12,551 nt of DNA, taken from NCBI GenBank assembly GCA_031290205.1, contig JAITNZ010000150.1:1-12551 (forward strand), read 5' to 3'. Numbering within the stretch: position 1 is the first letter of the stretch; each line of letters begins with the position of its first letter. A model generated the notes under the pieces. The model was not told the DNA's origin. It searched no databases and worked only from the letters and a program-made list of their open reading frames with translations. This DNA comes from Spirochaetaceae bacterium (GTDB lineage Bacteria > Spirochaetota > Spirochaetia > Treponematales > Breznakiellaceae). A program made the translations under genes and the position numbers. Below are positions 5,667 through 12,551 of this stretch, piece by piece.

Positions 5667-5671
5667 GGAGG
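5667..5671 (+). promoter_or_regulatory. Shine-Dalgarno fixing symporter start
   Basis: GGAGG lies 5 nt before ATG 5677 (and 11 nt before ATG 5683). It rules out the TTG at 5665, whose codons would overlap the ribosome-binding site. Confidence 0.8.
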
Positions 5672-5676
5672 AAACA

Positions 5677-7065
5677 ATGGTAATGGCGGAAAAAGTTGAA
5701 AAGATCGGCATGGGTGAGCGTGTCGGCTATGGTTGCGGCGATATGGCGTGTAACTTCATTTATCAAACGATAATGATGTACATCACGATGTTCTACACGG
5801 ATTTTTTTGGGTTGACGGGGAAGGCTGTCGGCATCATGTTTTTGGTATCACGGGTGTGGGATGCGGTGAATGACCCGATTATGGGCTCTCTCGTGGATAA
5901 GTTCCACTTCAAACATGGCAAATACCGGCCATACCTCTTGCTCGGTATTTTTCCTTTTATCGTGCTTTCGGTGCTTTGTTTTACCGTTCCCGATTTCTTT
6001 TACGCAGGGAAAGTGGTCTATGCTTATGTAACGTATATCGCGCTGACGATGGTGTACACGTTCATCAATATTCCCTACGGGGCGCTTACTTCGGCGATGA
6101 CCCGCGACCAGGACGAGACGGCGAAAATCACCTCGATACGAATGTTGATGGCTAATGGCGGCGGCGTTATCATCGCCTATTTTGTGCCCTTTCTCGCGAT
6201 GAAATTTGCGGATGTAGTGGGAAAGCAAAATTCATATATGGCGACGATGCTCGTGATGGGCGTCATTGGCAGCGTCCTCCTCTTTATTTGCTACAAAACG
6301 ACAAAAGAGCGCGTCGTGCCGGTTTCCGAAGATCCGGTCAAGTTCAGCGATATTATCGAGCAATTCAAGGTGAACAAGCCGCTTGTCGTCCTCTGCGTGC
6401 TTTTTGCGACCAATTTTGCCTGCCAGTCGATTAACGGCGCGGTCGGCGCGTATTACATGAAGTATAACCTCGGCAGACCTGAAATGATGGGTCCGTTCAA
6501 CCTGATAGGCAGCGGGCTCGCGGTGTTATGTTTCCCGTTTGTTCCCGCCGCTGTCCGTAAAATAGGCAAAAAACCGTTTATGTATCTCGGTCTTGGTATC
6601 TTCATCATCGGAACGCTCGGCTTCTTTTTTGTACCGGCGCCCACCGCGGAATTCAACACCTTCCCCCTGATTATTTTCTGCAAGTTTCTGACTGCTATCG
6701 GCGGGCTTACAGGCGGATACGCATGGGCGCTGGTGCCGGAGGCTATTACCTACGGCGAATACAAACTTGGCAAACGTGCCGGCGGCATCATCTATGCGGC
6801 TGTCGGCTTCTTCTTTAAGCTCGGCATGGCTGTCGGCGGGCTTATGCTCGGTTTCGGGCTCGACTCTTTCGGCTTTATCCCCAACGACCCGAATCCTTCA
6901 CCCGAAGTCTTAAAAGGGATACTCGTCATGTTCTCGATAGTGCCGGCGATTCTGATGGTCGTCATGCTGATTACCATCAAGATATATCAGCTTGATGATA
7001 AACGGTATGCAGAAATTGTAGCCGATGTTGAGGCAAAAGCAAACGCCGCCCACGGCGCGGCATAG
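5677..7065 (+). CDS. MelB-type (GPH family) sugar:cation symporter
   Basis: An inner-membrane secondary transporter of the glycoside-pentoside-hexuronide:cation symporter family in the MFS superfamily; 462 residues with about 12 hydrophobic segments. Diagnostic motifs are RVWDAVNDP (R59, D62, N65, D66, matching the cation-site R52, D55, N58, D59 of Salmonella MelB) followed by GKYRPYLL in the helix 2-3 loop. The helix IV position of MelB D124 appears to be Asn here (TFINIPYGAL), as in several non-melibiose members. Start 5677 is set by GGAGG; the GH3 gene follows after 9 nt, so the two form an operon. By this pairing the substrate is probably a beta-linked xylose- or glucose-containing oligosaccharide. 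That is inference; the coupling ion cannot be read from the sequence. Confidence 0.9.
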   Translation: MVMAEKVEKIGMGERVGYGCGDMACNFIYQTIMMYITMFYTDFFGLTGKAVGIMFLVSRVWDAVNDPIMGSLVDKFHFKHGKYRPYLLLGIFPFIVLSVLCFTVPDFFYAGKVVYAYVTYIALTMVYTFINIPYGALTSAMTRDQDETAKITSIRMLMANGGGVIIAYFVPFLAMKFADVVGKQNSYMATMLVMGVIGSVLLFICYKTTKERVVPVSEDPVKFSDIIEQFKVNKPLVVLCVLFATNFACQSINGAVGAYYMKYNLGRPEMMGPFNLIGSGLAVLCFPFVPAAVRKIGKKPFMYLGLGIFIIGTLGFFFVPAPTAEFNTFPLIIFCKFLTAIGGLTGGYAWALVPEAITYGEYKLGKRAGGIIYAAVGFFFKLGMAVGGLMLGFGLDSFGFIPNDPNPSPEVLKGILVMFSIVPAILMVVMLITIKIYQLDDKRYAEIVADVEAKANAAHGAA

Positions 7066-7074
7066 GATAAAAAA

Positions 7075-9156
7075 ATGTTTGATGTAAAGGCAAAAGCAAA
7101 AGAATTGGTTTCCAAGATGACGCTGGAAGAAAAGGTCTCGCAGATGGTGCATAACGCGCGTGCGCTACCGGCGCACAATATTCCCTCATACAACTGGTGG
7201 AACGAGGCGCTCCACGGCATAGCCCGCGCGGGTGTAGCGACGGTTTTCCCGCAGGCTATCGCTATGGCGGCGACTTTTGATGAAGCGCTTGTCCAGAAGG
7301 TCGCAGATGCCGTCTCCACCGAAGGGCGCGGGAAGTTCAACATGCAGCAGGAGGAAGGCGACCACGATATATACAAGGGCATCACTTTCTGGACGCCGAA
7401 CATCAATATATTCCGCGACCCGCGCTGGGGGCGGGGGCATGAAACCTATGGCGAAGACCCCTACCTTAGCGCCCGTCTCGGTCTTGCTTTCATTCGCGGA
7501 CTTCAGGGTCCAGAGCGGGACAGCCTTAAATCCGCCGCCTGTGCGAAACATTTTGCCGTCCACAGCGGTCCCGAGGACGAACGCCACCATTTTGATGCTG
7601 TTGTCGACTCTTACGACCTCTGGAATACCTACCTCGCCGCCTTCGAGACGGCGGTAAAAGAGGGCGGCGTCGAAATAGTGATGGGCGCGTATAACCGTAC
7701 GCTCGGCGAGCCTTGCTGCGGGTCGAAGTTCCTCTTAAAGGATATTTTGCGGGATAAATGGGGTTTTGACGGTCATGTGGTGTCCGATTGCTGGGCGATT
7801 AAAGATTTCCATGAACACCACCATGTTACTTCGTCTCCGGTGGAATCCGTCGCCCTTGCGATAAAAAACGGCTGCGATATAAATTGCGGCAACCTTTACC
7901 CGCTCGCCTTCGATGCGGTGGAGAAAGGGCTACTCACTGAGGCGCAGATTGATGAATCCGTTACGCGCCTCTTGGTCACACGCCTCCGGCTGGGGCTGCT
8001 CGGTGCACCGGAAAACCAAGCATATAGCGCGATACCTTACGAAAAAGTTGACTGCCCCGAACATCATGCGCTGAACCTAGAAGCTGCCCGTAGAACGGTA
8101 ATTTTATTGAAAAATGACGGTGCGCTGCCTTTGGACGCGGCTCAACTCAAGACTATCGGCGTTATCGGACCGAATGCGGACAGCCGGCGTGCGCTTGACG
8201 GCAATTATCAGGGGACGCCGAGCGTCCGCATAACGGTGCTGGAAGGTGTCCGCGCTATCGCCCGAAAAGCAGGCGCACGGGTGCTTTTCAGTGAAGGCTG
8301 CGATATATTGAAAGACCGGCGCGAAGGGCTGGCGCAAGAGGATGACCGACTCGCCGAAGCATGCGGGGTCGCCAAACGTTCCGATGCGGTCATCATCGTG
8401 CTGGGGCTTGACGGCGCGATTGAAGGCGAGGAAAACGACCAATACAGCGAAAGTGTCGGCGGCGACAAACCGAATATCGAGCTTCCCGGAAGGCAGGAAA
8501 AACTGGTGCGGGCAGTGGTGAAAGCGGCACAGGGAAAGCCTGTGATTATGGTAACGATTTCCGGCTCCTGCATTATTTCACAGTGGGCGTCGAACAATGT
8601 GAACGCGCTTTTTCAAGCTTTCTATCCGGGGTCGATGGGCGGACGCGCCATCGCCGAAGCGATTTTTGGCGAATTCAGCCCCTCTGGAAAGCTCCCCGTT
8701 ACCTTCTATCGCGGCACCGGCGACATCCCTGCGTTTAACGACTACAATATGGCAAACCGTAGCTACCGTTATTTTAAGGGAGAGCCGCTCTACCCCTTCG
8801 GTTTCGGGCTCTCTTATTCGCAATTCGAGCTGCGCGATGCCAAAGTGCTACCAAGCGGCGCTGCGCCGAGTGTCTGCGTTTTTGTCCGCAACATCGGCAA
8901 ACGCGATGCGGGAGAGACGGTGCAAGTCTATGTCGAAAGTCCGGGCACGCGGGAAATACGCTCACTCTGCGGAATGGCAAACGTATTCCTGAAAGCAGGC
9001 GAAGAACAAGAGCTGCACATCCCGTTGAACAAAAACGCCTTCTCCCGTTACGATGCCAACGGCGAAATGCAACCTGTCAAAGGCACCCATAAACTGAGCA
9101 TCGGTTTTACCCAAGCCAACGAACTCAGCGAGCGCCTCTCCGTTTCGGTGCCTTGA
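7075..9156 (+). CDS. GH3 glycoside hydrolase, beta-xylosidase type
   Basis: A retaining exo-acting beta-glycosidase of family GH3, 693 residues. The N-terminal TIM-barrel domain (about 1-310) holds YNWWNEALHGIAR (39-51) and TVFPQAIAMAATFD, both characteristic of the xylan 1,4-beta-xylosidase branch. It also holds FRDPRWGRGHETYGEDPYL, AKHFAVHSGPE (K158-H159) and the catalytic nucleophile D238 in VVSDCWAI. The GH3 C domain (about 335-590) has the IEGEENDQ segment (E450-E453) likely to carry the acid/base Glu, then IELPGRQEKLV and SGKLPVTFY. A fibronectin-III-like domain closes the protein (about 595-693). No signal peptide is present, so it acts in the cytoplasm on imported sugar. AGGA (7064-7067) is a weak Shine-Dalgarno and overlaps the symporter stop codon. 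Beta-glucosidase or arabinosidase activity is also possible. Confidence 0.92.
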   Translation: MFDVKAKAKELVSKMTLEEKVSQMVHNARALPAHNIPSYNWWNEALHGIARAGVATVFPQAIAMAATFDEALVQKVADAVSTEGRGKFNMQQEEGDHDIYKGITFWTPNINIFRDPRWGRGHETYGEDPYLSARLGLAFIRGLQGPERDSLKSAACAKHFAVHSGPEDERHHFDAVVDSYDLWNTYLAAFETAVKEGGVEIVMGAYNRTLGEPCCGSKFLLKDILRDKWGFDGHVVSDCWAIKDFHEHHHVTSSPVESVALAIKNGCDINCGNLYPLAFDAVEKGLLTEAQIDESVTRLLVTRLRLGLLGAPENQAYSAIPYEKVDCPEHHALNLEAARRTVILLKNDGALPLDAAQLKTIGVIGPNADSRRALDGNYQGTPSVRITVLEGVRAIARKAGARVLFSEGCDILKDRREGLAQEDDRLAEACGVAKRSDAVIIVLGLDGAIEGEENDQYSESVGGDKPNIELPGRQEKLVRAVVKAAQGKPVIMVTISGSCIISQWASNNVNALFQAFYPGSMGGRAIAEAIFGEFSPSGKLPVTFYRGTGDIPAFNDYNMANRSYRYFKGEPLYPFGFGLSYSQFELRDAKVLPSGAAPSVCVFVRNIGKRDAGETVQVYVESPGTREIRSLCGMANVFLKAGEEQELHIPLNKNAFSRYDANGEMQPVKGTHKLSIGFTQANELSERLSVSVP

Positions 9157-9174
9157 AATCATCGCCTGATTTCA
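9154..9174. repeat. Hairpin starting on GH3 stop codon
   Basis: TGAAATCA (9154-9161), loop TCGCC, TGATTTCA (9167-9174) is a perfect 8-bp stem whose first three bases are the GH3 stop codon. It is followed by CACAAAAAATTACC rather than a T-run, so a classical rho-independent terminator is unlikely on the plus strand. It may protect the 3' end or assist termination. Confidence 0.65.
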
Positions 9175-9193
9175 CAAAAAATTACCCCCCTTC

Positions 9194-9277
9194 GTCGAAA
9201 AGCCCTCACCACTTGGCAAGGCAGAAACCGCCTGTGGCGGCGCGGGGCAAGAAGCACAAGGGGGGAGCTGCTGAAGG
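9194..9277. repeat. Dispersed repeat mosaic upstream of smc
   Basis: Contains the 17-bp word at 9194-9210 (also 933-949), then a 26-bp segment at 9215-9240 with hairpin CCGCC-TGT-GGCGG whose exact reverse complement is inside the QueG-like gene (1476-1501). It ends with GGGAGCTGCTGAAGG (9263-9277), also found upstream of the DUF3786 gene. Confidence 0.75.
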
Positions 9278-9281
9278 TATC

Positions 9282-9310
9282 TTACGCTAAGCGAAAAATT
9301 ATGCTAGACT
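9282..9310 (+). promoter_or_regulatory. smc: Candidate leaderless extended -10 promoter of smc
   Basis: TGC-TAGACT (9302-9310) is an extended -10 box ending exactly 7 nt before the smc ATG (9318). The -35 position 17 bp upstream (TTACGC) is poor, as is common when TGn is present. There is no Shine-Dalgarno, so a leaderless or nearly leaderless mRNA is inferred. Confidence 0.5.
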
Positions 9311-9317
9311 GCCCTTA

Positions 9318-12284
9318 ATGTTCCTCATCAGTCTTGATATTTTTGGGTTTAAGTCATTTGCGGATAAGACGCATATTGAATTTGCGGATGGGATTACCGC
9401 GCTGCTCGGTCCGAACGGCTGCGGGAAGTCTAATGTTGTTGACGCGATAAAGTGGGTGCTGGGCGAACAGCGCTCGGCTTCGATGCGCGCCGAAAAGATG
9501 GAGGACGTGATCTTTGCCGGTTGCGAGTCGCGCCGCCAGTTGAATGTCGCCGAAGTAACGCTGAAGCTTGCCAACGAAAACGGGCTTTTGCCGCGCGACG
9601 AGACCGAAGTCGAAATCCGGCGGCGGCTTTATCGTTCGGGCGAGAGCGAGTATTTTATCAACAGCCACGAGGCAAAGCTCAAGGATATTCGCCAGCTTTT
9701 CTGGGATACCGGCGTCGGCAAGGGCGCCTACTCGGTGATGGAACAGGGAAAAATCGACCAGGCGCTCTCGTCGAAGCCCGAAGAGCGCCGTTATATCTTC
9801 GAGGAAGCCGCCGGTATCACGAAAAATAAGGCTCAGAGTCATGAAGCGGAGCTCAAACTTGCCCGAACCGAAGATAATATGCGAATTCTCGACGTTCAGG
9901 TGAAAGAAACCAAGCGTTCATTCGATACTTTGAAGGTTCAGGCTGAAAAAACGCTGAAATACCGCTCGCTGCGTGAAGCAGCTTTCGAATCCGAGCGGGA
10001 TATTCACCTCCTCAGGCTGAAACAATTCCGCGACGAGCGGGAAAATAAGACCGAAAACCTCAAGAAGCGCACTGAAGAGCGGGATGCCGCCCGTGCGCAG
10101 CTGGACAATGTTTCTCAGTCGCTGCGGGACAACTTGGATGTGGTGAACAGCCTCGAAGCTGAGCTTGTCGAATCGCAGAAAAATCTTTTTGGCTTTGCGA
10201 AGGAAAAGCAGGGGCTCGAGGACCGGGCGCGGCTTCTCAACGAACAGCGTGAGGAATGCAAGAGCACGATTGGGCAAAACGAGAGTCGTGAGCGGCTTAT
10301 CAAGATAAAAATCGAAGAATTGCTTGCTGATGCCGAGGAGCAGGATGCCGTTGTGCGCGATTTACGGAAGAAAGTTGCCGACATCGAGCAAAATATTCTT
10401 GCATTCGAGCAAAATATTACCCTTGCCTCCTCCCAAATCGGCGAAAATGATTCAGGGATACGCGCCAGCGAAGCGGAAATCATCAAAATCGAAGAAAAAC
10501 GCTCAAGTCTGGAACAAAATCTTGAAACAATTACCGACGATATCGTGTCCGCGCTCGATAAGGGGCTGAAAGATGCCGGTTATTCGTCGGCGGAGCGCCG
10601 ACGGACGCAGGATGCGCTCGAGGACGCGCTCGGTAAGCTGAAGATAACGCTTGCCGGCAGGGAGGCGCTGCTCCACGATCTGGCGGATGCCGCGGGGCGC
10701 GCCCTTTCAGTCGGCGTGCTGCCCAAGCCTGAGGACATCAAGCGGATAGCGGAGAGCCTCGCGGCGGCGCTCGGCGAGGCGGCTTCCGGCGCGGAGAACG
10801 CGCTCACTCTTTTCGAGGCTTACCGAAAGAGCACGCCGGCTTTTATCGACGACTTTCTCGCGCCGGAGGGGATTATCACGAAAAAGCGCTCGATTGACGG
10901 CGAAATTCGCGCGGCAAAAGATGCCGTCGGCGCAAAACGCGAGCTGATTGCGCGCTTACGCGAAGAAAATGGCGCGCTCGGCGTGAAAATCAACGAATAT
11001 CGAGCGACGCTGAACTCGCTGCGGGAGAGCCGCGCCAAGATGAGCGCGCAGGCGGTCTCCGCCGAGGAGCAGGGAAAGCTTATCAGGCGGGAACTTTCGG
11101 GGCAGGAAGCCCTCCTCAAGACTATCGAAGATGAGCTTTTCCTTGCCCGAAAACGTTTTGATGAGGTGAACGATCGGATTTCCGGCACGGAAGAAGAGAT
11201 TGCCGAGCTGGAGGACAAGGGCAAAAAACTTTCAGCTAACATGGAAAAGCTGGAAAAGGATATTGCGAAGCGAAACAGCGATGTGTCCGGCACGCAGAGC
11301 CAGATTCATAAGCAGACTGAGGGGCTTGCTAAGCTCAACACGAATATCGAGCGGCTCCACCTGGAGCTTGCCCAGTCCGAGACGGAAATCAAGAACATTC
11401 AAGATAATTTCCGCGAGGCGTATTCCCGCGATTTGATGGAATTCGAAGAGTTGATGTATAAAATTACCGTGCCGATTGCGGATCTGCGGGAAAAACGCGC
11501 CGAGGTGAAGCGGTCGCTGGACTCTCTTGGCTCGGTAAACTTTATGGCGCCGGAAGAGTTTATCGAAGTAAAAGAGCGTTACGATCATATTACGACGCAG
11601 GTTGACGATCTAACGAAGGCGAAGGACGACCTTGAAAAGGTCGTTGCCGAAATCCGCGCCGAATCCTCAGCAAAATTCATGGCAAGCTATAACAAGATAA
11701 AAAAGAATTTTCACAATATGTTCCGCCGTCTCTTCGGCGGCGGCGGCGCGGAACTCAGGCTGGTCGACCCCAACCACGTGCTCGAATCGGGTATCGAAAT
11801 TTACGCGCAGCCGCCGGGCAAGAAGCTGGAAAATATCACGCTGCTCTCCGGCGGCGAAAAGTCGATGACCGCCGTCGCCCTCCTCTTTGCCACCTACATG
11901 GTGCGCCCGTCGCCGTTCTGTCTGCTCGACGAGATCGACGCGGCGCTCGACGAAGGCAACGTGAGCCGTTTCGTGCAGCTCCTCTGCGAGTTCGGCAGAA
12001 CGAGTCAGTTCATCGTGATTACTCACAACAAAAAGACGGTTGTCGGAGCGGGCGCCCTCATCGGTATCACGATGCAAGAAAAGGGTGTTACTAAGATGAT
12101 AGAGATAAAACTGGAAAACAAGGAAGAAGCGGAACGCCAAGCTTTCAGACCGGAAGCCGATGGCTACCAAGAAGAAGATGTCGAACCCGAAGAGGGCCGC
12201 GAGCTTCCCCCCAACATCGACGACCCCTCAAAAGTAAGCGAGGAAGAACTCCACCCCATCCGAAGCCAGCAATTCGTGCCTTAG
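9318..12284 (+). CDS. smc: Chromosome segregation ATPase SMC, short form
   Basis: SMC forms a ring-like ATPase that organises and separates chromosomes, usually with ScpA/ScpB. The N-terminal head has Walker A GPNGCGKS (31-38), LGEQRSASMRAEKMEDVIFAG and the EQGKIDQALSSKPEERR region. The C-terminal head has signature LLSGGEKSMTA (S844), Walker B LLDEIDAALD (D871-E872) and the ITHNKKT switch His (H903). Long heptad-rich coiled coils lie at about 165-400 and 525-770. At 988 residues it is clearly shorter than the usual 1,170-1,190. The middle (about 405-520, including TPAFIDDFLAPEGI) is Ala-rich and helical and does not show the glycine motifs of a standard SMC hinge. An acidic extension of about 60 residues (EEDVEPEEGRE) follows the head. 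The start is fixed by MFLISLDIFGFKSFADK, the normal SMC N-terminus. No scpA or scpB is nearby. Confidence 0.95.
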   Translation: MFLISLDIFGFKSFADKTHIEFADGITALLGPNGCGKSNVVDAIKWVLGEQRSASMRAEKMEDVIFAGCESRRQLNVAEVTLKLANENGLLPRDETEVEIRRRLYRSGESEYFINSHEAKLKDIRQLFWDTGVGKGAYSVMEQGKIDQALSSKPEERRYIFEEAAGITKNKAQSHEAELKLARTEDNMRILDVQVKETKRSFDTLKVQAEKTLKYRSLREAAFESERDIHLLRLKQFRDERENKTENLKKRTEERDAARAQLDNVSQSLRDNLDVVNSLEAELVESQKNLFGFAKEKQGLEDRARLLNEQREECKSTIGQNESRERLIKIKIEELLADAEEQDAVVRDLRKKVADIEQNILAFEQNITLASSQIGENDSGIRASEAEIIKIEEKRSSLEQNLETITDDIVSALDKGLKDAGYSSAERRRTQDALEDALGKLKITLAGREALLHDLADAAGRALSVGVLPKPEDIKRIAESLAAALGEAASGAENALTLFEAYRKSTPAFIDDFLAPEGIITKKRSIDGEIRAAKDAVGAKRELIARLREENGALGVKINEYRATLNSLRESRAKMSAQAVSAEEQGKLIRRELSGQEALLKTIEDELFLARKRFDEVNDRISGTEEEIAELEDKGKKLSANMEKLEKDIAKRNSDVSGTQSQIHKQTEGLAKLNTNIERLHLELAQSETEIKNIQDNFREAYSRDLMEFEELMYKITVPIADLREKRAEVKRSLDSLGSVNFMAPEEFIEVKERYDHITTQVDDLTKAKDDLEKVVAEIRAESSAKFMASYNKIKKNFHNMFRRLFGGGGAELRLVDPNHVLESGIEIYAQPPGKKLENITLLSGGEKSMTAVALLFATYMVRPSPFCLLDEIDAALDEGNVSRFVQLLCEFGRTSQFIVITHNKKTVVGAGALIGITMQEKGVTKMIEIKLENKEEAERQAFRPEADGYQEEDVEPEEGRELPPNIDDPSKVSEEELHPIRSQQFVP

Positions 12285-12293
12285 GCACTTTCA
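12276..12293. repeat. Stop-codon triloop hairpin of smc
   Basis: GTGCC (12276-12280), loop TTA, GGCAC (12284-12288), then TTTCA. The stop codon TAG (12282-12284) uses two loop bases and the first base of the right arm. The sequence differs from the icd end by a single base over 18 nt, so both are copies of one element. Confidence 0.8.
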
Positions 12294-12371
12294 TGCCCAA
12301 GAAAACGGCGTCAGCAGTCCCAAGGGCTAAGCAGGTTTGTTGCTGCTTTCCCTCGGTATTTCGGCGGGTAT

Positions 12372-12472
12372 CCGTTTGCGCCCCGCATTCTTTTTGCGCG
12401 TGTAGGTGATGGTTTCTTATACCTATAAAGCAAACGGGGGGTCTGGGGGGGCACCTCGCCCCCCCAGCGGGG
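12372..12472. repeat. G/C-run hairpin and inverted repeat downstream of smc
   Basis: A perfect 10-bp stem lies at 12443-12467 (CTGGGGGGGC, loop ACCTC, GCCCCCCCAG). Its right side CCCCCCCAGCGGGG (12459-12472) is the reverse complement of 1623-1636 inside the QueG-like gene. Upstream, CCGTTTGC (12372-12379) and GCAAACGG (12430-12437) form wider inverted arms. The remainder to the window end shows no gene; a 38-codon frame from 12293 has no support. Confidence 0.6.
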
Positions 12473-12551
12473 CGTAAAGTTTACTTGTCCTGCGCCACGC
12501 CATGAACGATTAACCGCAACAACACCCCATCGGGTGCTATTATTGGGCGGG

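Noticed and set aside
5665..5676. TTG start giving four extra residues to the symporter
   Set aside because: These codons overlap the GGAGG ribosome-binding site that serves ATG 5677.
9318..12284. Truncated or frameshifted smc
   Set aside because: Both head domains with Walker A, signature, Walker B and switch His are present in one frame, so the short length reflects coiled-coil and hinge differences.
12293..12412. Short plus-strand open frame after smc
   Set aside because: About 38 codons, starting within the repeat that follows the smc stop, with no Shine-Dalgarno or recognisable product.

Overview
The window looks like bacterial chromosome from a spirochaete, most probably a treponeme of the larger-genome, gut-associated type. 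This is an inference. It rests on a ComFB-domain gene, a shortened P115-like SMC without a recognisable hinge, a sugar symporter paired with a cytoplasmic GH3 glycosidase, and long repeat-rich intergenic spaces. No rRNA, tRNA, CRISPR array, transposase or phage gene was found. GC content looks slightly above 50% by eye.

Layout. A DUF3786 gene (243-896, +) has a good promoter and Shine-Dalgarno. It converges on a minus-strand, tightly overlapping operon that reads comFB-like (3346 to 2636), then rimM (2646-2128), then a QueG-like double-[4Fe-4S] protein (2143-1031). A 750-bp divergent, repeat-filled space separates this operon from an NADP-type isocitrate dehydrogenase gene (icd, 4104-5294, +). 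After another repeat-bearing spacer comes a two-gene carbohydrate operon: a MelB/GPH-type symporter (5677-7065) and a GH3 beta-xylosidase-type enzyme (7075-9156). The last gene is smc (9318-12284), followed by G-rich repeats to the window end.

How the genes work together. The symporter would import a beta-linked sugar or oligosaccharide (xylo-oligosaccharide is the best guess) and the GH3 enzyme, which has no signal peptide, would hydrolyse it in the cytoplasm. Icd supplies 2-oxoglutarate and NADPH. RimM, the QueG-like protein and SMC are housekeeping functions (ribosome maturation, possible tRNA modification, chromosome organisation). The ComFB-like protein is a possible nucleotide-second-messenger sensor.

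The most unusual signals are non-coding. (1) Small perfect hairpins with 3-nt loops sit on stop codons: the DUF3786 gene ends GGCGCG-TAA-CGCGCC, icd ends GTGCC-TGA-GGCAC and smc ends GTGCC-TTA-GGCAC. Related GCC-N3-GGC hairpins occur in intergenic DNA and inside the QueG-like gene. (2) Three genes (icd, smc, comFB-like) have TAGAMT exactly 7 nt before an ATG and no Shine-Dalgarno, which suggests leaderless mRNAs. (3) About 220 bp of the same kind of repeat DNA lies in frame inside the QueG-like gene. Together these suggest a dispersed palindromic repeat family that colonises gene ends and occasionally gene interiors.
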